A DNA stretch of 51,487 nucleotides, taken from assembly GCF_031426495.1 (NCBI RefSeq), contig NZ_JANPLK010000057.1:1-51487 (forward strand), written 5' to 3'. Origin of the DNA: Gemmatimonas sp. GTDB taxonomy: Bacteria; Gemmatimonadota; Gemmatimonadetes; Gemmatimonadales; Gemmatimonadaceae. This document shows, in pieces, positions 8,402 through 16,188 of the stretch. The translations under genes and the position numbers were made by a program. How positions within the stretch are numbered: position 1 is the first letter of the stretch; each line of letters opens with the position of its first letter. The notes beneath the pieces were generated by a model. That model had not been told where the DNA came from. It made no database searches and saw nothing but the letters and a program-made list of their open reading frames with translations.

Positions 8402-8441
8402 GAGTGTCGGGCCGTAGATTTCGACGATGCGCCCGACACTC
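8402..8441. promoter_or_regulatory. Perfect 11-bp inverted repeat around a start codon
   Basis: GAGTGTCGGGC (8402-8412) and its exact complement (8431-8441) flank an 18-base interval. That interval holds the TAGATT box (8415-8420) and the ATG at 8427. It lies 7 bases after the VWA stop codon. It may be a terminator for the VWA transcript, an operator over the -10 box, or an mRNA hairpin over the start. Confidence 0.55.
8415..8420 (+). promoter_or_regulatory. Candidate -10 box of a leaderless promoter
   Basis: TAGATT lies exactly 6 bases before the ATG at 8427 and inside the loop of the inverted repeat at 8402-8441. No SD is seen. Confidence 0.4.
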
Positions 8442-9395
8442 CTCGTTTCTGCGACGTTGCTGTTGGCGGCAATGTTGACCCCCCTCTACGATGGGTCACG
8501 CCTTGCGGCTCAGCCGCAGCCCGCTCCACGCCGTACCAGTGACCGCCGGGCGGCGGACCCGGCACCGTTGGCGGCTGTGACCACATTGCTCGACATCGAC
8601 CGCGCGTTTTCAAAGACGAGCAGTGATCTCTCGATGCGGGCGGCGCTCGACGCGATGTTCGCCGACGGCGTCATCGCGCCGTGGCAACGCGGTGAGATCG
8701 TGAAGGGAAAGGCGGCCGTCATTCGTGCGCTGCTGCAGTCGCCCGACAGCGTCGCGAAGCTGTCGTGGGCGCCGATCCGCGGTGGTGTATCGGCCGACGG
8801 TTTGCACGGCTTCACCTTCGGCTATCTCGCGGCCGAACATCCCGATGGTCGTCTCGCGCATTCGAAATATATCGCGTACTGGGTGCGTGAGCCGCGCGGG
8901 TGGCGCGTGGCCGCGTGGAAGCGACGCCCCATCGGTGCGGCGCCACTCGCGTCCGAGCCGCAGGCACCGGCGTTGCCACGGCGCATGGTGAAAGCCACTG
9001 TCGACAGCGACGTCATCGCGCGTTACTACCGGAGCCTCGTGAACGCCGAAGTGGGCTTCTCGCAGCTCGCGCAGCGCGTGGGCCTGTCACGCGCGTTCGC
9101 CGACATGGGCTCTGCGGATGCGGTGAACATGGGCGGTCCCGATGATCCGCAGTTCGTGGTGGGTGCCGCCAACATTGGGCGCACGGTGGCGCCGAGGCAC
9201 GGTGATCAGCCGACCACGATCACATGGGGTGCCGATACGGCGTTCGTGGCCTCGAGCGGTGATCTTGGTATTACCTTCGGCGTGATCCGACCCAACGTCC
9301 AACAGGATCCCAATGCCCCCGCTCCCGGTGCCGCGTTCTTCACCATCTGGCGGCGTGCCTCGTCGTCAGCGCCGTGGCGCTACATCGCTGAATGA
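8427..9395 (+). CDS. Exported protein with two NTF2-like (DUF4440/SnoaL-type) domains
   Basis: Protein of 322 aa with a signal peptide (residues about 1-28, ending RLAAQ). Two similar domains follow, about residues 50-165 and 185-322. Each has the pattern of an NTF2-like fold: an early DRAF- or YYRS-type helix, an AMFADGVIAPWQRGEIVKGKAA- or FADMGSADAVNMGG-type segment, then strands ending in WRVAAWKR or WRYIAE. The fold covers ketosteroid-isomerase-like enzymes and ligand-binding proteins. The catalytic residues cannot be assigned, so the role is unknown. The gene overlaps nothing and is followed 35 bases later by a beta-barrel gene. Confidence 0.75.
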   Translation: MRPTLLVSATLLLAAMLTPLYDGSRLAAQPQPAPRRTSDRRAADPAPLAAVTTLLDIDRAFSKTSSDLSMRAALDAMFADGVIAPWQRGEIVKGKAAVIRALLQSPDSVAKLSWAPIRGGVSADGLHGFTFGYLAAEHPDGRLAHSKYIAYWVREPRGWRVAAWKRRPIGAAPLASEPQAPALPRRMVKATVDSDVIARYYRSLVNAEVGFSQLAQRVGLSRAFADMGSADAVNMGGPDDPQFVVGAANIGRTVAPRHGDQPTTITWGADTAFVASSGDLGITFGVIRPNVQQDPNAPAPGAAFFTIWRRASSSAPWRYIAE

Positions 9396-9430
9396 GCTTC
9401 AACCTTTTCATCGCACATCGGGACTCACCT

Positions 9431-10054
9431 ATGCACATCTCGGTACGGCGCGCTGCGCTGACGTTCGTTGCCGTGTTGCTGGCCGCGCCGGCCGTCGGCG
9501 CTCAGGCGCTCTCGCCGTCGACGCTCGGCCTCAGTGCTGCGGTGCACGGCGTCGGCGGTAGGATGAACACGGCCATCTATAGCGGAGCGAGCGGGAGTGC
9601 CGCCTTCGGGTTCGGCGGAGAAATCGCCTATGGCGCATCGCCGCGCTTGTCGCTCGTGGGCCGAGTGGCGCGCATTTCGTCCAAGTCGGAGATCATCACC
9701 GAGTCCACCGACTACGCGATGCTGCAGGGCGATCTTGGCCTTCGCTGGATGCAGTCGCCGGGCGCGCGCGTGAGGGCCTTCGCGGAGGCCGGCCTCGCGC
9801 TTCGTCGACTCGGGTTCGAGTACGCCGACAGCGCCGGTGTGGTCAGCGATTTCAGCGCCTTCAACGGCGGCGCCACGGTCAGTGCCGGTGTGATGGTGTT
9901 CAGGACCGACAAGATGTCGGTGGAGGCCGCTGGCACCTACACCACCGGCAACTTCAGCACGTGGAAAGTGAACGGGCAGGCGGCGTCGTTGGCGCAGATG
10001 ACGTCCGAGATGCTCGGCGTGCGCGTCGGCGTGCGCTACTGGTTCAAGAAGTAG
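9431..10054 (+). CDS. Outer-membrane beta-barrel protein (OmpA/Opa-like fold)
   Basis: Protein of 207 aa with a signal peptide (residues about 1-23, AVGAQA). The mature chain alternates polar and hydrophobic residues in about eight short strands with Gly-rich turns. Examples are SAAFGFGGEIAYGASPRLSLVGRVARI and GDLGLRWMQSPGARVRAFAEAGLALRRLG. It ends MLGVRVGVRYWFKK, like small outer-membrane barrels. The start at 9431 is chosen because the signal peptide begins there; a frame extension to 9392 overlaps the upstream gene. The last 11 bases overlap the convergent crotonase gene. Function unknown. Confidence 0.75.
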   Translation: MHISVRRAALTFVAVLLAAPAVGAQALSPSTLGLSAAVHGVGGRMNTAIYSGASGSAAFGFGGEIAYGASPRLSLVGRVARISSKSEIITESTDYAMLQGDLGLRWMQSPGARVRAFAEAGLALRRLGFEYADSAGVVSDFSAFNGGATVSAGVMVFRTDKMSVEAAGTYTTGNFSTWKVNGQAASLAQMTSEMLGVRVGVRYWFKK

Positions 10055-10814
10055 CGCGGTTTCGATCCAGGAACGCGCGCATGCGCGCGTTCCGCTCCTC
10101 GCTCGAGGCGAGATCGCGGAACGACGTATGCTCAGCGAGAAGCCCGTCGCCGAGTGTGGTGTGGTAGGCATCCAGCACTGCCCCCCGTGCCAGTCGCGTG
10201 GCCTCCCGCGGATGCGAGGCGATGCGTTGCGCGATCTCAGTCGCGCGGGCCAGCGCGCTGCCGGCCGGCACCACTTCGGAGACGATGCCGGCGCGCAGCG
10301 CGGTGGCCGCGTCGATCGGATCGCCGGTAAGGACCAACTGCATCGTCATCGACTTGCCGGCGCTCCTCGCCAACCGTTGCGTTCCCCCTGCGCCCGGCAT
10401 CCAGCCCAAGGTGATCTCGGGCTGACCGAATCGCGCTGCCGCTCCCGCGACGGCGATATCGCAGCTCAGCACGAGTTCGTTGCCGCCACCGAACGCCACG
10501 CCTTCTACCGCGGCGATCATCGGACACCCTGCGCGCCAGATCCGCTGCCAGGCAATCGTGCGGGGATGACGCTCGAGCGCCGGTCCGTCGAGCGCCAGCA
10601 TCTCGGTGATGTCGGCTCCCGCCGCGAACGCGCGCGCGTTTCCGGCCAGGACAATGCAACGCACGCGGTCGTCCGCATCAGCCACCTCGATCGCGGCGGC
10701 CAGCTCGCTCATCGTCTGATGGCGCAGCGCGTTGCGCGCATCGGGCCGGTCGATCGTGATGGTGACGACGCCGTCCACGCATTCGCTCACGAGTACATCG
10801 CGTGCGGTGCTCAT
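10044..10814 (-). CDS. Enoyl-CoA hydratase (crotonase family)
   Basis: Protein of 256 aa and the last gene of the 2-aminobenzoate-type operon. The oxyanion-hole segment is AFAAGADITEM. Both catalytic glutamates of true hydratases are present: the Glu of FGGGNEL and the Glu of FGQPEI (E144 and E164 in rat crotonase). PGAGGTQRLAR follows. It is therefore expected to hydrate a trans-2-enoyl-CoA in the beta-oxidation steps after ring opening. The start at 10814 overlaps the Rid gene stop by 4 bases (ATGA), showing translational coupling; the upstream frame extension has no family similarity. Confidence 0.9.
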   Translation of the reverse strand: MSTARDVLVSECVDGVVTITIDRPDARNALRHQTMSELAAAIEVADADDRVRCIVLAGNARAFAAGADITEMLALDGPALERHPRTIAWQRIWRAGCPMIAAVEGVAFGGGNELVLSCDIAVAGAAARFGQPEITLGWMPGAGGTQRLARSAGKSMTMQLVLTGDPIDAATALRAGIVSEVVPAGSALARATEIAQRIASHPREATRLARGAVLDAYHTTLGDGLLAEHTSFRDLASSEERNARMRAFLDRNRATS

Positions 10815-11215
10815 GCGGGTTCGTCCGGCACGATCGCGGTGGCTTCGATCTCGACCAAGGCGTTGACCTCCATCAACGCGCACACCTGTACCGCCGACAT
10901 CGCGGGATACACGCGGCCAAGCACTTCGCGGTAGGCCTCGCCCAACGCGGCACCACTCGCGATGTACTGGTTGCGGTCGGTCACGTACCATGTGAGGCGC
11001 ACAAGATGCTCCGCTGTGGCACCGTCGCAGGCCAACACCTCGACGATGTTGCGCATGGCCTGCTTGGCTTGCTCCACGAAGTCGTCACTCACCATCTGCT
11101 GCTGCGCGTTCCACCCGATCTGTCCGGCCACATGAATCTGACGGCCGCGCGCTGACATCCCATTGGCGTATCCACGTGGGCGCGACCATCCGTCCGGCTG
11201 TAACGTGCGATGCAT
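10811..11215 (-). CDS. Rid-family (YjgF/YER057c) protein lacking the RidA arginine
   Basis: Protein of 134 aa with the Rid fold signatures: YANGMSARGRQIHVAGQIGWN, then VDD-type helix QAKQAMRNIVEVL, then VYPAMSAVQVCAL...ALVEIEATAIV. Canonical RidA hydrolyses reactive enamines and imines and needs an Arg in the PARS motif. Here that motif reads PAMS, with Met at the Arg position, as in the less-studied Rid subfamilies. It overlaps the ligase by 1 base and the next crotonase by 4. The expected product of the operon's monooxygenase is a cyclic enamine, so action on that enamine or on a released imine is an attractive inference. Confidence 0.85.
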   Translation of the reverse strand: MHRTLQPDGWSRPRGYANGMSARGRQIHVAGQIGWNAQQQMVSDDFVEQAKQAMRNIVEVLACDGATAEHLVRLTWYVTDRNQYIASGAALGEAYREVLGRVYPAMSAVQVCALMEVNALVEIEATAIVPDEPA

Positions 11216-12885
11216 CAGCTGTTCTCCTTGAGACGGAATCGCTGAAGCTTTCCCGTGTCGGTTTTGGGCAGCGCGCTCACAAACTGCACTTGTCGTGGAT
11301 ACTTGTACGGCGCAATCGTCGCCTTGACGTGCTCTTGCAGCAGGCGCACGAGCGTCGCGTCGCCTTCAACGCCAGCTCGCAGTACGACAAAGGCGGTCAC
11401 CACTTGTCCGCGCTCGTCATCGGGAAGCCCGACCACGGCACACTCGGCGACTGCTTCATGCTGCAGCAGTGCGCCCTCAACTTCGGGCGCTCCGATGTTG
11501 TAGCCGGCCGAGATGATGAGATCGTCGGTGCGGGCCTTGAAGAACACGTAGCCGTCGTCGTCCATCGTGCAGGCATCGCCTGTGAGATTCCACCCGCCCT
11601 GCACGTAGGATGTCTGTCGCGCGTCGGCGAGATAGCGACAGCCAGTGGGACCGCGAACCGCCAGCCGCCCCACCTCGCCGCGGGGCACCTCGCGCATGTC
11701 GTCGTCGAGCACGGCGATGGTGTAACCGGGTACCGCCCGTCCGATCGCGCCGCGTCGCCAATCCCTACCGGCCGCGCCGATGAACACGTGGATCAACTCG
11801 GTGGCGCCGAGACCGTCGAGCATCTCGAGACCGGTGGCCTCGCGCCAGAGGGTGCGTGTGGCATCGGGCAGGGCTTCACCGGCCGACACGGTCACGCGAA
11901 GCGAGGAGGTGTTGAAACACCCCGCACGATCCCGGATCATGATCGCCATATGTCGATAGAACGTCGGAGCGGTAAAACTGATCGTTGCACCGGTGTCGGC
12001 GATGGCTTCGAGCAAGCTCTCCGGCGATGCGCGCTCCAGCAATACGACGCTGGCACGCGCGGCCATCGGAAAGCACACGAGGCCGCCGAGCCCAAAGGTA
12101 AATGCGATCGGCGGGGTACCGATGCAGCGATCGTTGGGCGTGATGCCCAGTACCTGCTCGGAGAATCCACGGCACATCGCCATCACATCCCGATGAAAGT
12201 GCATGCATCCCTTCGGAATCCCCGTGGTGCCCGATGTGAACGCGATGAGTGCGACATCGTCACTCGCCGTGGTGGCCGCAGCGAACGGCGCGCTGTGTCG
12301 CGCCATGGCGCGCTCGAGGCCGTCGGCGCCGTCTCCGCCCCAGCATCGTACGGCGCGAACAGATGGTGTCCCAGCCGCGGCCGTGGCCAGATCCTCCAAT
12401 AGCCGTGCATCGCACAGTGCGGCGTTGCACTGCGCGCGCTCGATCACCATGCGCAACTCACCGGCCCGCAGCATCGGCATCGTGGTCACGGCCACCATGC
12501 CGGCCTTGAGCGTGGCCAGCCACGCCACTGTCATGAAGCGGCCGTTGAAGCCGCGGCAGAGCACGCGATTGCCGGAGACGAGTCCGAGATCGTGCACCAG
12601 CACGTGCGCCAGCGCGTCGACCTGCGCCGCCAACTGCGCGTACGTGGTCTCTTCCCATCCACCGAGGCTATCCGGCACCACGATCGCTACGCGATCACCG
12701 TGCCCTTCCTCAATGGCGCGATCGAGTAGCTCCACCGCCGCATTGAGACGCGGCGGCACCGCGTACACACCCTCGAGCATGATCACCGGCCAGTGCTCGA
12801 CCGGCGGCAGCTGCGCACGTGCGAAACCATCGACATGGCCGCTCGGGTGCAGCTGCACGGTCATGCGATCAGATGACGTCGTCAT
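11215..12885 (-). CDS. Aryl-CoA ligase, 2-aminobenzoate-CoA ligase type
   Basis: Protein of 556 aa of the acyl-adenylate-forming superfamily. The ATP-binding P-loop is FTSGTTGIPKGCMHFH (residues about 216-230), motif FGLGGLVCFP and A5-type DGLGATELIHVF follow, and the catalytic Lys is K546 (TDTGKLQRFRLK). The N-terminus (HVDGFARAQLPPVEHWP) is typical of benzoate/2-aminobenzoate-CoA ligases. It would activate anthranilate with ATP and CoA as the first pathway step. Specificity is inferred from the fused monooxygenase in the same operon; benzoate or salicylate cannot be excluded. It starts 9 bases after the acyl-CoA dehydrogenase stop. Confidence 0.85.
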   Translation of the reverse strand: MTTSSDRMTVQLHPSGHVDGFARAQLPPVEHWPVIMLEGVYAVPPRLNAAVELLDRAIEEGHGDRVAIVVPDSLGGWEETTYAQLAAQVDALAHVLVHDLGLVSGNRVLCRGFNGRFMTVAWLATLKAGMVAVTTMPMLRAGELRMVIERAQCNAALCDARLLEDLATAAAGTPSVRAVRCWGGDGADGLERAMARHSAPFAAATTASDDVALIAFTSGTTGIPKGCMHFHRDVMAMCRGFSEQVLGITPNDRCIGTPPIAFTFGLGGLVCFPMAARASVVLLERASPESLLEAIADTGATISFTAPTFYRHMAIMIRDRAGCFNTSSLRVTVSAGEALPDATRTLWREATGLEMLDGLGATELIHVFIGAAGRDWRRGAIGRAVPGYTIAVLDDDMREVPRGEVGRLAVRGPTGCRYLADARQTSYVQGGWNLTGDACTMDDDGYVFFKARTDDLIISAGYNIGAPEVEGALLQHEAVAECAVVGLPDDERGQVVTAFVVLRAGVEGDATLVRLLQEHVKATIAPYKYPRQVQFVSALPKTDTGKLQRFRLKENS

Positions 12886-12894
12886 GGCGTGATC

Positions 12895-14079
12895 TCAGCG
12901 CTGACGGTGAGCCTTCACGGTCTCGCGGCCGACGAGCAGGCGCTGCACTTCCGTGGCACCTTCGTATATCCGCAACGCGCGCACATCGCGATACAGTCGC
13001 TCCACCACTTCACCCACGCGCACGCCACGGCCGCCGTGCAGCTGTAGCGCACGGTCGATCACCTGCTGCGCCAGCTCCGTACCGGCCAGCTTGGCCATTG
13101 CGGCCACGCCGGTGCTGCGGCTGCTCTGGGTGTCGCGATGCCACGCGGCCCGATAGGTCATGAGCGCCGCCGCGTCGAGATCGGTGGCCATGTCGCCCAG
13201 AATCGCCTGCGCTACGGGCTGCGCACTCAGCGTGGTGCCGAACATGGCGCGTGACTCGGCTTGTGTAAGCGCCTCGTGCATAGCGCGTCGCGCAAATCCC
13301 GTCGCGGCCGCGGCTACCGACACGCGGAAGATGTCGAGCGTGCGCATGGCGAGCGAAAAGCCCTCTCCCTCGACGCCGAGCAGCGCGTCGTGCGGTACCA
13401 CGCACGAGTCGAACGACAGCAGCGCCAGCGGGTGCGGCGACATCACCGTGATGCGCTCGGCGACACGCAGGCCCGGCGTGTCGGCCCGCACGAAGAAGGC
13501 ACTGATACCTTTGGATCCGGTCGGCTCGGCGCCGCTGCGGGCGAAGACGCAGTAAAAATCGGCGATGCCGCCATTCGAGATCCATGTCTTGGCGCCGTCG
13601 AGCTGCCAGCCCGCATCGGTGCGCGTGGCCCGCATACGCATCGCCGCCACATCGGAACCGGCATCGGGCTCCGAGAGAGCGAATGCGGCGATCGCACTGC
13701 CCGAGGCCACGCGCGGTAGCCACTCAGCGCGCATCGCGTCGCTGCCCCCCAAGCTGATCGCACCAGACCCCAACCCCTGCATGGCAAATGCGAAGTCGGC
13801 GAGTCCATCGTGGGCGGCAAGCGCCTCGCGCAGCAGGCAGAGCGCGCGCGAGTCGAGTGTGGGGAGCGCACCGCCCCATGGCGCCGGCACGCAGTAGCGC
13901 AGAAAGCCGGCATCGCCCAGTCGACGCACCCAGGCGCGGCAGGCGTCGTCGACCTCGGCCTCACCATGCGCAAGCGGCTCGGTACCCTGCGCCGCGGTCC
14001 ACTCGGTCACGGACGTCGCGAGCGCGCGATGCGCGTCGTCGAAGAACGGCCAGGCGAGATGCTCAGTTGCGCCCTGCAT
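12895..14079 (-). CDS. Acyl-CoA dehydrogenase
   Basis: Protein of 394 aa, the normal length for the family. Signatures are AFALSEPDAGSDVAAMRMRA (flavin and substrate contact region), DGAKTWISNGGIADFY, RAMFGTTLSAQPVAQA, LQLHGGRGV, and the catalytic Glu in ALRIYEGATEVQRLLVGR. It is a cytosolic FAD enzyme that would introduce a double bond into a CoA ester from the ring-derived chain. The start at 14079 sits 2 bases after the upstream crotonase stop (ATG after TGA). The upstream reading would overlap that gene and has no family similarity. Confidence 0.9.
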   Translation of the reverse strand: MQGATEHLAWPFFDDAHRALATSVTEWTAAQGTEPLAHGEAEVDDACRAWVRRLGDAGFLRYCVPAPWGGALPTLDSRALCLLREALAAHDGLADFAFAMQGLGSGAISLGGSDAMRAEWLPRVASGSAIAAFALSEPDAGSDVAAMRMRATRTDAGWQLDGAKTWISNGGIADFYCVFARSGAEPTGSKGISAFFVRADTPGLRVAERITVMSPHPLALLSFDSCVVPHDALLGVEGEGFSLAMRTLDIFRVSVAAAATGFARRAMHEALTQAESRAMFGTTLSAQPVAQAILGDMATDLDAAALMTYRAAWHRDTQSSRSTGVAAMAKLAGTELAQQVIDRALQLHGGRGVRVGEVVERLYRDVRALRIYEGATEVQRLLVGRETVKAHRQR

Positions 14080-14081
14080 CG

Positions 14082-14924
14082 TCAGTTCCCCTCGAATACG
14101 GGGGACTGCTTGGCGGCGAACGCTTCGAACGCCCGGCGGAAATCCTGCGTGCCCATGCACAGCGCCTGCGCCTGTGCTTCCATCTCGATGGCCTGATCGA
14201 TCGACACGTTCCACTCTTGGGCCAGCATGGTCTTGGTCATGCTGTGCGCGAATGCCGGGCCGTTGGCGAGATCGCCGGCGCGCTTGACGGCCTCAGTCAA
14301 CAGCGCGTCGCGTTCGACGAGCGCGTTGTAGAAGCCCCACCGTTCGCCCTCGGCCGCGTCCATCGCGCGTCCGGTATACAGCAGTTCCGACGCACGCCCC
14401 TGGCCGATGATGCGCGGCAGCAGCGCACAGGCGCCCATGTCGCAGCCGGCGAGGCCCACGCGCGTAAACAGAAACGCCGTGCGCGCCTGTGGCGTCGCCA
14501 GGCGCATGTCGGAGGCCATGGCGAGAATGGCGCCAGCGCCGGCGCAAACGCCGTCGACTGCCGCGATGATCGGCTGTGGACAGGCGCGCATTGCCTTGAC
14601 GAGATCACCCGTCATGCGCGTGAACGCCAACAGCTCGGGTATAGCCATGCGCGTGAGCGGCTCGATGATCTCGAACACGTCTCCACCGGAACAGAAATTG
14701 TGCTCGGCACCCGTGAGCACGATGGCACGAATGTCCGATGCGTAACTGAGATCGCGAAAGAGATCGCGCAGCTCGGCGTACGACTCGAACGTGAGCGGAT
14801 TCTTGCGCGACGGACGGTTCAGGGTGATCACCCCTACGCGACCGTCGTGCGCGGTCGACCACGCGAAGTGCTGCGGCTCGAGCGCCGCCAACGGGTGCCG
14901 CATCGCCGTCATTGAATTGGTCAT
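14082..14924 (-). CDS. Crotonase-family protein with altered active site, possible ring-opening hydrolase
   Basis: Protein of 280 aa. The oxyanion-hole stretch is HNFCSGGDVFEI, and GVCAGAGAILAMASDMRLAT matches the GGGCEL helix, but the catalytic Glu position is Ile. The second catalytic Glu is also absent (FLFTRVGLAG in place of FGQPEILLG). An Asp follows in AGCDMGACALLPR, as in crotonases that use Asp for other chemistries such as hydrolysis or isomerisation. An SD (AGGAG) 6 bases upstream supports the start at 14924, which also overlaps the MarR gene by 4 bases. It is the best candidate in the operon for hydrolytic ring cleavage, by inference. Confidence 0.8.
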   Translation of the reverse strand: MTNSMTAMRHPLAALEPQHFAWSTAHDGRVGVITLNRPSRKNPLTFESYAELRDLFRDLSYASDIRAIVLTGAEHNFCSGGDVFEIIEPLTRMAIPELLAFTRMTGDLVKAMRACPQPIIAAVDGVCAGAGAILAMASDMRLATPQARTAFLFTRVGLAGCDMGACALLPRIIGQGRASELLYTGRAMDAAEGERWGFYNALVERDALLTEAVKRAGDLANGPAFAHSMTKTMLAQEWNVSIDQAIEMEAQAQALCMGTQDFRRAFEAFAAKQSPVFEGN

Positions 14925-15376
14925 GAGCTGCTCCTGGGAGAACGAACACGATCTTTCACGACGCCAAGCCGCGTGTGCATCGCGCGCTGGTCGTCGGCAG
15001 GAAGTGCGGCAAAGATGTCGGAGACCCAGCGCTCATGGGCGTGCGCCATGGCGGCGAAGTGGCGCTTGCCGGCCGCCGTCAGTCGTACGATGGCGGCGCG
15101 TTTGTCGGTTGGAGACACGCGCCGCGTGACGAGCTTGTCGGCCTCGAGGGCGCGTACCAGCCACGTGACATTGCCGCCGGTGGTGAGAATGCGCTCGGAG
15201 AGTTCTCCCATGCGCAGGCCGTCGGGCGCGCGTTCCAGCTGTGCCATCAAGTCGAAGCGTGGCAATGTAGAGCCGAACTCGCGCTTGAGGGCGCTGTCCA
15301 GCTGACGCTCGACGAGCGTGGTCGTCGTGAACAGGCGCAGCCAGAGGCGGAGCGATTCCTGATCGGTCCTCGTCAC
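14921..15376 (-). CDS. MarR-family transcriptional regulator
   Basis: Protein of 151 aa with the MarR winged helix-turn-helix layout: dimer helix (LWLRLFTTTTLVERQLDSAL), helix PRFDLMAQLERAPDGLRMGELSERIL, recognition helix GNVTWLVRALEADKLVTRRVSPTDKRA with the D-K-R wing motif, then a C-terminal dimer helix. MarR proteins of aromatic-acid operons are usually repressors released by the aryl-CoA ester. Sitting inside the operon, it is likely to autoregulate all eight genes through the palindrome at 18623-18648. It overlaps its neighbours by 4 bases on both sides. Confidence 0.9.
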   Translation of the reverse strand: MTRTDQESLRLWLRLFTTTTLVERQLDSALKREFGSTLPRFDLMAQLERAPDGLRMGELSERILTTGGNVTWLVRALEADKLVTRRVSPTDKRAAIVRLTAAGKRHFAAMAHAHERWVSDIFAALPADDQRAMHTRLGVVKDRVRSPRSSS

Positions 15377-16188
15377 CCGCCACGCTCCGGTGTACGCTCG
15401 TCGTCGGCGCGCCCGTCAATCACGATGGTCTGACCTATGGCCGCGCCGATCGGTGCGGTGCATAACGCGAGCACCGCGTCGGCCACTTCTTCCGACGTCA
15501 CGATACGCGTCTGCCCGGCATCGGCAAGGATCGACTGCAGTGCATCGTTGGCAGTGCGCCCGGTACGCTGCACGATCCGCTCGACGGCACCGGTCACGAG
15601 GTCAGTGTCGGTGTACGCAGGGCATACCGCATTCACCGCCACGCCGCGCGGTCCGGCCTCCAGCGCGAGTGAGCGCGTGAGCCCGATCATCGCATGCTTG
15701 GCTGCCGTGTACGCCGTGACGTAGGGCGCGCCCATGAGGCCGGCCACACTGGCCACGTTCACAATGTGGCCAAAGCTGCGCTCGATCATGCCAGGCAACA
15801 CCACCTGCGACGCGTACACCGGCGCCATGAGGTGCATCGCAAGCATGCGCTCAAATAATGCCGTGTCGCTCTTGAGAAACGGTGCCGATTCGGCGGTGCC
15901 GGCGTTGTTCACCAGAATGTCGACGGGCCCCAACGCTTCGGCGGCAGCGACGCACGCGCCGACCAGCGCCTCACGATCGGTCACATCGGCCACGACCACC
16001 GTGTATGGACCCGACAATGAGGCCGCCACGGCTTTGGCGCGTGCGGCGTCACGCACCAGCAGCGAGACCCGGGCGCCGTTCGCAGAGAGGGCGCGCGCAA
16101 TCGCCGCGCCGATGCCGCGGTTCGCTCCGGTCACCATCGCATGGCGGCCGGCTAGCGCCGGCAACGAATCACTCGTATGCAGGCTCAT
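15373..16188 (-). CDS. SDR-family 3-hydroxyacyl-CoA-type dehydrogenase
   Basis: Protein of 271 aa, a classical short-chain dehydrogenase. It has the NAD(P) motif TGANRGIG (residues 20-27), NNAG (about 93-96), the active-site Ser in VNVASVAG and YTAAK (Tyr-x-x-x-Lys). It is predicted to oxidise a hydroxyacyl-CoA or a ring alcohol in the degradation of the monooxygenase product. It overlaps the fused monooxygenase gene and the MarR gene by 4 bases each. A general SDR function cannot be excluded, but the coupling argues for this pathway. Confidence 0.88.
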   Translation of the reverse strand: MSLHTSDSLPALAGRHAMVTGANRGIGAAIARALSANGARVSLLVRDAARAKAVAASLSGPYTVVVADVTDREALVGACVAAAEALGPVDILVNNAGTAESAPFLKSDTALFERMLAMHLMAPVYASQVVLPGMIERSFGHIVNVASVAGLMGAPYVTAYTAAKHAMIGLTRSLALEAGPRGVAVNAVCPAYTDTDLVTGAVERIVQRTGRTANDALQSILADAGQTRIVTSEEVADAVLALCTAPIGAAIGQTIVIDGRADDERTPERGG

